The translations under genes and the position numbers were made by a program. The notes under the pieces are model-generated. The model had not been told where the DNA came from. It searched no databases and saw only the letters and a program-made list of their open reading frames with translations. Source: an uncultured Clostridia bacterium (lineage in GTDB: Bacteria > Bacillota > Clostridia > Christensenellales > Aristaeellaceae). From it: 11,075 nt of DNA. The stretch lies in assembly GCA_934632155.1 (NCBI GenBank), contig CAKTXZ010000034.1, forward strand, positions 1 to 11,075. The letters run 5' to 3'. Below are positions 5,672 to 11,075 of this stretch, one piece after another (the stretch's first letter is position 1; the number at the start of each line of letters is the position of its first letter).

Positions 5672-6187
5672 GCATTTAATTTGCTTCTGTATTGCATTAT
5701 CGCACTAAACAAGCGGGATATAGCCCTCAACACGGTGTAAATCTGCAAGCGTCTGCTTTTTGCTTGCAAGCAGAAAAAACGGTTCACCCTTCCCAATCGC
5801 TCCCAAAGAGCGTTAGACTACTCAAAATGCCGTTTCTGGCCCCAATTTGCACCCCCCTCAGCAATAGCGAACACTGTGTTCGGGTAGTAACGTTACTCCG
5901 TACTGAATTAATCGTAACAGAGCATCTCAAAAAGTACCTTCGGCAAAACGAGCCATGGGCAAAGAGCAGACTGTGGCTCCCTGTTTTCGGCGTTTTCCTG
6001 CCTGTGCGGTGGGGCGTGCGGGTGCTATTGGGCAAGCGGAAGCAGATCAACCTGGCGCATAGGCAGTAGGATGAGAATACGGCACGGGTTCTTCATGCCG
6101 TCTGCGTCAGACCGCTGTGGTTTTTCGAGATGCGCCACGGTCGCGGTTAAACGAACACACAGTAAAAGTTGCCGTTTTCCTTACAAG
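5672..6187. other. Non-coding stretch at the left end of the element
   Basis: I see no supportable gene here. An open frame at 5692-6069 (125 codons) lacks a ribosome binding site and family features. Both strands carry stops that break any longer candidate. The stretch looks less GC-rich than the host genes on its left. It contains a 12-base palindrome TGCTTGCAAGCA (5761-5772) and the paired palindromes at 5868-5897. If the element once had an integrase or repressor here, it is no longer recognisable. Confidence 0.6.
5868..5897. promoter_or_regulatory. Two adjacent palindromes, operator-like
   Basis: CGAACACTGTGTTCG (5868-5882) is perfectly symmetric around its central T, and AGTAACGTTACT (5886-5897) is a perfect 12-base palindrome three bases later. 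The first resembles a LexA box but has five rather than four bases between CGAAC and GTTCG. No clear promoter is attached, so a role as a repressor operator is inference. Confidence 0.35.
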
Positions 6188-6194
6188 CATATGG

Positions 6195-6208
6195 CGAACA
6201 TATGTTCT
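6195..6208. promoter_or_regulatory. LexA (SOS) box
   Basis: CGAACATATGTTCT matches the Bacillus-type LexA operator CGAACATATGTTCG at 13 of 14 positions and contains the perfect palindrome GAACATATGTTC. It covers the expected -35 area of the promoter whose -10 is at 6216-6221, so bound LexA would block it. Binding here is inference from the match and position. Confidence 0.78.
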
Positions 6209-6212
6209 GATA

Positions 6213-6221
6213 TGATATAAT
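6213..6221 (+). promoter_or_regulatory. Extended -10 promoter of the peptidase gene
   Basis: TGATATAAT at 6213-6221 is a full extended -10 element. The -35 region at 17 bases upstream (GGCGAA) is poor and overlaps the LexA box. Transcription would start near 6228, about 40 bases before GTG 6270. Confidence 0.72.
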
Positions 6222-6269
6222 CGCAGTACAGTTTCTTGTTATTCCACAGCAGAAGGAGAGGCGGAGCGA

Positions 6270-7780
6270 GTGTATCACGACACGGACAGGGAAGAACGTA
6301 GTAGCATGATTGAGATGACGGAAGCAGAGTACGATAGCTTGGGTGAAATGACGGAAGCAGAGTACGGCGTCTTGGGTGAGGCGGCGGAAGCGGAATACGG
6401 CATATGCGACCTCCTGGATGAGAACATCCCCTCGCCGCTGGAAACGGATAATGCGGGAGAGACGCTTGTCCTTCCGGAAATACAGGACATGACGGAGTAC
6501 ATCCGTCGGCATTATGAGCAGGAAATCATGAAGAAACTGGCATGGCGGCTTCGCTGGGAGGAGCTGTGCGTCGTGTCAGACGGCAAATACTATCAGGATC
6601 TTCCCTGGACGGGTTCCGAGGACTACGGCGAGGAAGTGTCGCTGCCGGATCCGGAGGACGTAATCCCGAAAGACTTTGACGATCCGCGCTTCGCGGACGA
6701 GAAGACCCGCTACGCTACCCTACAGCCGAAAGAGGTAAAGATCGTGTTTGCGAGCTATTACCGCGTTTCGGAATGCTGCGTGGAGGCGCGGCTGACGGTG
6801 GAGGCGCAGGTCGAAATCCGATGGAGATTCCTCGGAAAAACCGTACCGCAGCGCTATGACGTGGATATGTGGTTCGACATGGAAGGAGATATGAACGGCG
6901 AGATCTGCCAAATCGCGCTTCATCGCTATCGCAGTGAAGCGTCCGGCGTCAAGCTGGACGAGTATCTGGTGCCTGTCTTTCACTGGGAGGACATAGAGGA
7001 GGAAGCGGAGCGCATCATTGCGGATCTTGTGCCGGAGGGACTGAGCGATCCATCGCGGCTGCGCCCGTATCCGTTTGCGGAGCGTCTGGGGCTGAAAATC
7101 GTCTCGCTCCCGCTGTATAAGCGTCCGAAGACGGCCAGCATTCTGTTCTTCGGCCCGGGAGATGTGCTAACGGGCTCGAGCGCGGACTCGCCGTCGGTTT
7201 CTGTGGCTGTTGAAGCAAATACCATCGTGCTGAACAGCCATCTTTCCGGCAGGGAAAAGGACGCGATTTTCCATGAGTGCTTTCATTATGTAGAGCATCG
7301 GCTCTTTTTCAAGCTCTAGCAGATCCACAACAATGATATCGCCGCCATCGGCAGATGGAGACCGGTTACACTGAAAGAGGGCAGGCGCAGCCCCATCGAG
7401 TGGATCGAATGGCAGGCGAATGTAGGCAGCCAGTGTCTGCAGGTACCGCAGGCGCTGCTGCGTAAGTGCGTCAATGAAGCCCTGAACGATATGAAGAATA
7501 TCCGTCTGCACATGGGATATCGTTTTCAGATTATTGGAAAACGGATGGCGAGGGAATTCGACGTATGGAATTACCGGCTGCGCAACCGAATGATTCATGT
7601 GGGCTACAGCGCCGCACGGGGTGCACTGAATTACGTGGGGGACGGCTATATTCAGCCGTTTGCCTTTGATTTGAGCAAGTGCCACGGCGGACAGACCTTC
7701 GTGATCACACCGAATGAGATGATCGCGGAGTACGTCCGAAACGAAGCCTTCCGCGGGCTCATCGATACCGGTCACTATCG
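6270..7780 (+). pseudogene. ImmA/IrrE-family metallo-endopeptidase, broken by an in-frame TAG and a 3' fusion
   Basis: ImmA/IrrE peptidases are zinc proteases that in known systems cleave phage-type repressors. GTG 6270 is preceded by AAGGAG at 6253-6258. Three 11-residue repeats (residues 15-47) open the protein, followed by an acidic region of about 200 residues. The peptidase part starts with ERLGLKIVSLPLYKRPKTAS and ends in the zinc motif HECFH (335-339) before FFKL and TAG at 7317-7319. The same frame then continues without another stop: QIHNNDIAAIGRW, EWIEWQANVGSQCLQVP, GYSAARGALNYVGDGYIQPF, FVITPNEM and LIDTGHYR. These are C-terminal blocks I recall from large prophage members of this family, and there the position of the TAG is usually Gln. 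The homology stops near 7780, where polymerase sequence begins in another frame. The likely state is a pseudogene. A 349-residue product lacking the C-terminal third could still be made. Confidence 0.8.
6312..6410 (+). repeat. Three tandem 33-base repeats encoding 11-residue units
   Basis: The units are EMTEAEYDSLG, EMTEAEYGVLG and EAAEAEYGICD, each 33 bases. Units one and two are nearly identical at the DNA level and unit three has diverged. The acidic TEAEY core suggests a short helical spacer or docking segment. A strand-slippage origin is likely. Confidence 0.85.
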
Positions 7781-7788
7781 GTTACTAT
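7769..7788 (+). repeat. Tandem 10-base near-repeat at the peptidase-polymerase junction
   Basis: CGGTCACTAT (7769-7778) is followed directly by CGGTTACTAT (7779-7788), one mismatch. Upstream of it the frame encodes the peptidase (GHY is read from the first copy). Downstream, a different frame encodes polymerase (GYY is read from the second copy). This is what a deletion between short similar sequences would leave. Confidence 0.65.
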
Positions 7789-8079
7789 GCGCCCAACGCG
7801 GCCGGGCAGATGACCGTGCAGGAGACCTTCGGCGGGAAGCTGGCGGAAAACGCGACGCAGGCCATTGCACGGGACATTCTGGCTCATGCGCTGCTGACGC
7901 TGGAAAAGAACGGTTACCCCGTGGTGTTCCACGTCCACGATGAGGCGGTCATTGAAAAGCCCACTGGTCAGGGCTCTCTGGAGGAAGCCTGTCGGCTCAT
8001 GGCGATTGCGCCGGACTGGGCGGAAAATCTGCCGCTGCGGGCGGATGGGGACGAATGCGCTTACTATCGAAAAGACTGA
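7780..8079 (+). pseudogene. C-terminal remnant of a phage family A DNA polymerase
   Basis: The last 99 codons read GYYAPNAAGQMTVQETFGG and then KLAENATQAIARDILAHAL. VVFHVHDEAVIEKP follows before TGA 8077-8079. GGKL.EN..QAIARD and the HVHDE motif, with the palm catalytic aspartate, are diagnostic of family A (Pol I-like) phage polymerases. The exonuclease domain, fingers and most of the palm are absent, so this fragment cannot polymerise DNA. It has no ribosome binding site for ATG 7810. It is joined on its left, out of frame, to the ImmA/IrrE gene. Its stop overlaps the Shine-Dalgarno region of the next gene, the tight coupling expected of a phage replication operon, so the right side of the fragment is in its original context. 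Confidence 0.85.
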
Positions 8080-8091
8080 GGAGGATTCGGA

Positions 8092-10536
8092 ATGCAGATA
8101 AAACATGACCGCAAGCTCCTGATCGCCATTGGCAGGAGCCGAAAAGCGTCCCAATGGCAGAACAAAGAGATGCTCTGGAGCGAGTTTCTGGACAAGCTCG
8201 CCACCACGACCCGAACTCGAGAAACGGTGGCCGAGTACGCTGCCATGCCCAAGGGCGAGCGCGATATGATCAAGGACGTGGGTGGCTTCGTCGGCGGGTA
8301 TCTCAAAAACGGCAAGCGCAACAACGCCAGCGTAGTCAATCGCTGTATGCTGTGTCTGGATGCGGACAACGCCGATCCCGGGCTCATGGACGATCTGGAC
8401 ATGACGTTCATCAACGCCTACGCGCTTTATTCTACCCACAGCCATACGCCGGAAAAGATGCGCCTGCGGCTCATTATCCCGCTGACGCGCACGGTCACAC
8501 CGGACGAATACGCTGCTGTTTCCAGGCGCGTTGCAGATAATCTGGGTCTTGAGCGCTTCGATCCCACCACCTTCGAACCGGCACGGCTCATGTACTGGCC
8601 CAGCACGCCCGAGGACGGCGCGTTCTTCTTTCATTGCGAGGACGCGCCTTTTCTTGATCCAGATGAAGTGCTGAAGACCTATGCCGATTGGCGGGACGCC
8701 TCGCTCTGGCCCACGACGCAGCCGGTGGAGGAACGCATCCGGCACACTGCCGGCAAGCAGGAAGACCCTACTGAAAAGCGTGGAATCATCGGCGCTTTCT
8801 GCCGGGCGCATACCGTCACCGATGTGCTGGTGCATATTCTCTCCGACCGATATACGCCTACGGAACAGGACGATCGCTACACATTCATTGGCGGCAGCAC
8901 CACGGGCGGACTGGTGGTTTACGACGACAAGTACGCCTTTTCTCATCATGCCACCGATCCAGCAGGCGGCAAACTGTGCAACGCCTTCGACCTGGTGCGC
9001 TGGCATCTGTTCACGCCCGGCGGTACTGCACCGGACGGTTCCTCAGTGGGCGATGAGAAGAGCTCCATCAGGCGGATGCAGGAGTATGCCGTGCAGGATG
9101 AAGCGACCAAACGCCAGCTGGCCGAAGAGCGCAGTGCGCAGGCCATGGAGGAATTCGGCGATCTGGATGTCGAGAATAATGCTTCCGTTTCATCGGGCAA
9201 TGTTTCAGATGAAAACTGGCAGGATGCACTGGAGATCGACAAGCAGGGGCGCGTGAAGGATACCCTTGGCAACCTCGCCCTCATCCTGCGCAACGATCCC
9301 AAGCTGAAGGACATCGCTTACAACATTCATCGCAGCGGCATCGACATCCGCAGGGATGCGGACGGCAAGACCACGCTTCCCTGGACGCAGCTGAAACCCG
9401 GCTGGAATGAATCCGACCTGGGCGCAATCCAGATTTATCTGGAACGGATTTACAACCTGTACACGCCCAGCAAGCTGAAAAGCATCCTGCTGGCCATTGC
9501 TGCAGAGCGCAGCTATCACCCCGTTCGAGACTACATCGAATCTCTTCCTGCATGGGATGGCGTCCCTCGAGTGGATACGCTGTTCGTCGATTATCTGGGC
9601 AGCCCGGATACGCTGTACATCCGGGCCATCGCCAGGAAGATGATGGTCGCCGCCGTGGCGCGCATTTATGAGCCGGGAATCAAGTTCGACAGCGTGGTAG
9701 TGCTGAACGGACCGCAGGGCATGGGAAAAAGCTCTTTCTTCGCCAAGCTGGGCGGCAAGTGGTTCTCCGACAGCCTAACCATCAGCGACATGAAGGATAA
9801 GGCCGCGCCGGAGAAACTGCAGGGCTACTGGATTCTAGAATTGGGCGAGCTGGCGGGGCTTAAGAAAATGGACGTGGAAACGGTGAAGGCTTTCATCACC
9901 CGACAGGACGATAAGTTCCGGCATTCCTACGGCTACAGCGTGGAGGATCATCCCCGCCAGTGCATCATCGTGGGCAGCACGAACAACGGCGACGGTTTTC
10001 TGCGAGACATAACCGGTAACCGCCGCTTCTGGCCGGTGACCTGCACAGCCAATTCGCCGCATCGTCCGTGGGAAGTGGAGAGCGTCGTACCGCAGCTGTG
10101 GGCGGAAGCCTGGCAGCTGTATAAGAACGGCGAGAAGCTGTTCCTGACGCCCGAGGAAGAAAAGCAGGCGGAGATGGAGCAGACGGCCGCGCTGGAGAGC
10201 GACGTCCGCGAGGGCATGATCGCGGAATACCTGAACACGCTGCTGCCGGAGGATTGGGATAAGATGGATCTGGCGGAGCGCCGGGGTTTCCTGCGCGGAG
10301 ATCAGTTCACGGGCGGCAATCGCACGGGAACCATTCAGCGCACGACCGTCTGCGCCGTGGAGGTCTGGGCGGAGTGTTTCGGGAAAGACCCTTCCACGAT
10401 CAAACGCTCCGACACCTACGATATCTTTGGAATGCTGATGAAGATCGGTGGCTGGGAGAAGTACGACGGCAATAAAACCGGCGCGATGCGCAGGAGCCCC
10501 TACGGGCCGCAGCGCTGCTTCGTTCGTAAGGCGTAA
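8092..10536 (+). CDS. Phage primase-helicase, VapE/VirE type (AEP primase plus SF3-like helicase)
   Basis: This 814-residue protein is an intact phage/element replication protein. The N-terminal half has an archaeo-eukaryotic-type primase pattern: CLDADNAD with the DxD pair (Asp90, Asp92), YSTHSHT (113-119) and FDPTTFEPARLMYWPS (156-171). The C-terminal half is a VirE/VapE ATPase. Its Walker A is GPQGMGKSS (540-548), and a Walker B-like WILELGEL (580-587) follows. DKFRHSYGYSVEDHPRQ comes next, then a sensor region VGSTN (627-631) and DITGNRRFWPV (639-649). It is expected to prime and unwind DNA at the element's origin. In some elements VapE homologues interfere with other phages. AGGAGG at 8079-8084, seven bases before ATG 8092, overlaps the polymerase stop and fixes the start. 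Unlike its left neighbours it shows no stop or frameshift, so it may still be functional. It ends at TAA 10534-10536. Confidence 0.92.
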   Translation: MQIKHDRKLLIAIGRSRKASQWQNKEMLWSEFLDKLATTTRTRETVAEYAAMPKGERDMIKDVGGFVGGYLKNGKRNNASVVNRCMLCLDADNADPGLMDDLDMTFINAYALYSTHSHTPEKMRLRLIIPLTRTVTPDEYAAVSRRVADNLGLERFDPTTFEPARLMYWPSTPEDGAFFFHCEDAPFLDPDEVLKTYADWRDASLWPTTQPVEERIRHTAGKQEDPTEKRGIIGAFCRAHTVTDVLVHILSDRYTPTEQDDRYTFIGGSTTGGLVVYDDKYAFSHHATDPAGGKLCNAFDLVRWHLFTPGGTAPDGSSVGDEKSSIRRMQEYAVQDEATKRQLAEERSAQAMEEFGDLDVENNASVSSGNVSDENWQDALEIDKQGRVKDTLGNLALILRNDPKLKDIAYNIHRSGIDIRRDADGKTTLPWTQLKPGWNESDLGAIQIYLERIYNLYTPSKLKSILLAIAAERSYHPVRDYIESLPAWDGVPRVDTLFVDYLGSPDTLYIRAIARKMMVAAVARIYEPGIKFDSVVVLNGPQGMGKSSFFAKLGGKWFSDSLTISDMKDKAAPEKLQGYWILELGELAGLKKMDVETVKAFITRQDDKFRHSYGYSVEDHPRQCIIVGSTNNGDGFLRDITGNRRFWPVTCTANSPHRPWEVESVVPQLWAEAWQLYKNGEKLFLTPEEEKQAEMEQTAALESDVREGMIAEYLNTLLPEDWDKMDLAERRGFLRGDQFTGGNRTGTIQRTTVCAVEVWAECFGKDPSTIKRSDTYDIFGMLMKIGGWEKYDGNKTGAMRRSPYGPQRCFVRKA

Positions 10537-10602
10537 GGTACGGCGTTGCGGAGTGCGTTACCATCGGAAAAGGAAACAGATTCTCTGTCACCATTTCAGA
10601 AG

Positions 10603-10673
10603 GTAACAGGGCAGGCAACAGCGGAGTTACTGAGCCTATATTATGGAAGAGATTTTTCTTGTTTCCCTGTTAC
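10603..10673. repeat. 9-base inverted repeat, arms 53 bases apart
   Basis: GTAACAGGG (10603-10611) and CCCTGTTAC (10665-10673) are exact inverted copies. The 53 bases between them contain a TATATTATGG stretch. It may be a long-range RNA stem or paired binding sites. No protein can be assigned. Confidence 0.5.
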
Positions 10674-10808
10674 GTTCTTTCTATATGAGTATTTGAAAAA
10701 AGAGGGATAAAAGAGAAAATGAGCGCGTATATGCCTGAATGCCTGTACGCGCGCGGGAGAACATAACGCAACGTTTCAGGATTTGACGCTGTAAGGCTGG
10801 AAGTTTCA

Positions 10809-10839
10809 GGGTAGCAGCATTTTTGCTGCTGACCCTTTT
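10809..10839 (+). terminator. Intrinsic terminator inside the replication module
   Basis: GGGT plus AGCAGCA (10809-10819) pairs with TGCTGCT and ACCC (10824-10835), with one bulged G and a TTTT loop. TTTT follows at 10836-10839. It would separate primase-helicase transcription from the SNF2 gene. Confidence 0.72.
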
Positions 10840-10988
10840 ACAGTCAGCCTTTCTTTTGCCCGTTTTCTCCCCTGATTTCTCATGAGCCTGCAAAGTGTGG
10901 AATGCTAACGCCAAAGTTTGCTGCCGCATAGGGTATCCGCTCTGCAGTTTTATACGTTATCAGTCGCCGGCGTATTGTCTGGCGCAGG

Positions 10989-10995
10989 AAGGAGG
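10989..10995 (+). promoter_or_regulatory. Ribosome binding site that reveals a TTG start
   Basis: AAGGAGG at 10989-10995 is a near-perfect Shine-Dalgarno sequence six bases before TTG 11002. No ATG or GTG lies in the correct frame nearby. Confidence 0.75.
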
Positions 10996-11001
10996 TTTAT
11001 T

Positions 11002-11075
11002 TTGCCGGGTGAAAAGGATCTGCACCCGTACCAGAAGTTCTGCGTGGACTTTCTGGAGGAGAAGCCGCAGTGCGC
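11002..11075 (+). CDS. SNF2-family DNA helicase/ATPase, N-terminal end (3' truncated by window)
   Basis: The 24 complete codons read MPGEKDLHPYQKFCVDFLEE and then KPQC. L(H/R)PYQ..CV.F and the following hydrophobic stretch are the Q-motif-like start of phage SNF2/DEAD-box helicases, where LFLDMGLGKT (Walker A) would come next. The ATPase motifs lie beyond the window, so the assignment rests on this short motif and on position. SNF2-like helicases commonly follow VapE and VRR-NUC in Clostridia prophage replication modules. The start codon is TTG, set by the strong ribosome binding site. A terminator about 160 bases upstream implies its own promoter or read-through; I did not find a clear -35/-10 pair. 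Confidence 0.7.
   Translation, partial: MPGEKDLHPYQKFCVDFLEEKPQC

Larger units (their letters stand above)
10537..11001. other. 465-base non-coding gap between primase-helicase and SNF2 gene
   Basis: No gene is supported here; plus-strand frames are broken and a minus-strand frame at 10681-10929 lacks recognisable features. The first part carries six GTTAC/GTAAC-like hexamers: GTTACC 10557, GTCACC 10587, GGTAAC 10602, GGCAAC 10614, GTTACT 10626 and GTTACG 10669. A purine-rich A/T stretch follows (10687-10717), then a terminator. In many related modules a VRR-NUC nuclease gene lies between these two neighbours; I find no trace of it. Confidence 0.6.
5628..11075. mobile_element. Degraded prophage or related integrated element (left part; right end outside window)
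   Basis: To the right of the tRNA the gene content changes from host core to phage replication functions. In order these are a large ImmA/IrrE-type metallopeptidase behind an SOS box, the tail of a family A DNA polymerase, a VapE/VirE primase-helicase and the start of a SNF2 helicase. This order is familiar from Clostridia prophages, in which further genes lie between the peptidase and the polymerase. A nonsense codon and an out-of-frame fusion show decay. No integrase, repressor or structural gene is visible, and no duplicated att sequence can be seen in the window. The left boundary at the tRNA is therefore inferred. Confidence 0.65.

Noticed and set aside
5590..5796. A minus-strand open frame ending in a GGFEPTTF-like tail
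   Set aside because: That tail is the familiar artefact of translating a tRNA T-arm backwards; the frame overlaps tRNA-Arg and its terminator.
5784..6050. A minus-strand frame considered as a remnant of an integrase C-terminus
   Set aside because: Neither this frame nor its alternatives shows the RHTxA or tyrosine motifs of tyrosine recombinases.
5692..6069. A 125-codon plus-strand open frame after the tRNA terminator
   Set aside because: No ribosome binding site, no promoter, no recognisable motif, and it runs through palindromes that look regulatory.
7317..7330. A programmed read-through signal after TAG (next codon CAG)
   Set aside because: Only one codon fits known read-through contexts, and such contexts are not established for this host; treated as a nonsense mutation with recoding as an alternative.
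7759..9006. A 415-codon minus-strand open frame opposite the polymerase remnant and primase-helicase
   Set aside because: It shadows a gene with clear primase motifs, and has no ribosome binding site or recognisable domain of its own.
1..11075. CRISPR arrays, IS terminal repeats, transposases, rRNA genes
   Set aside because: No regularly spaced repeats, transposase motifs or rRNA sequence were seen on either strand.

Overview
The window looks like a chromosomal segment of a GC-rich, endospore-forming member of the Clostridia. Two genes are sporulation-specific: gpr, the germination protease, and spoIIP, an engulfment hydrolase. The Shine-Dalgarno sites are of the strong Gram-positive AGGAGG type, and several extended -10 promoters contain TGnTATAAT. 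I cannot name the genus. None of the intact genes that end inside the window uses TAG as its stop.

Bases 1-5280 are host core genome, all on the plus strand. First comes the 3' end of tuf (EF-Tu) with a strong hairpin behind it. Next is a decayed small membrane-protein gene (about 268-706), broken by two in-frame stops and about three frameshifts. A stretch with no gene but a candidate terminator follows. Then gpr starts behind a sigma-G-like forespore promoter, followed by spoIIP, an unrecognised two-helix membrane protein, murI (glutamate racemase) and degV (FakB-like fatty-acid-binding protein). A sigma-A-type promoter precedes the membrane protein/murI pair and another precedes degV.

At 5551-5627 lies tRNA-Arg(ACG), with its own promoter and a terminator directly after it. 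Everything to its right looks like a degraded prophage or related integrated element, so the tRNA is a plausible integration boundary, although no second att copy is visible. The first 600 bases of this part hold no supportable gene but contain two adjacent palindromes.

At 6195-6208 there is a near-consensus LexA (SOS) box overlapping the -35 area of an extended -10 promoter. This promoter drives a gene for a large ImmA/IrrE-family metallopeptidase. That gene is doubly broken. An in-frame TAG at 7317 follows the HExxH motif. Near 7770-7788 its 3' end is fused, out of frame, to the last ~100 codons of a family A phage DNA polymerase. A 10-bp tandem near-repeat sits exactly at the junction, which looks like a deletion scar that removed the genes normally found between these two.

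Downstream, an apparently intact 814-residue primase-helicase (VapE/VirE type) is followed by a 465-base non-coding gap. The gap holds repeated GTTAC/GTAAC motifs and a terminator, and sits where a VRR-NUC nuclease gene is often found in such modules. The window ends at the first codons of a SNF2-type helicase that starts with TTG behind an excellent ribosome binding site. I read the right half as an SOS-linked phage replication module in decay, with the primase-helicase still intact.
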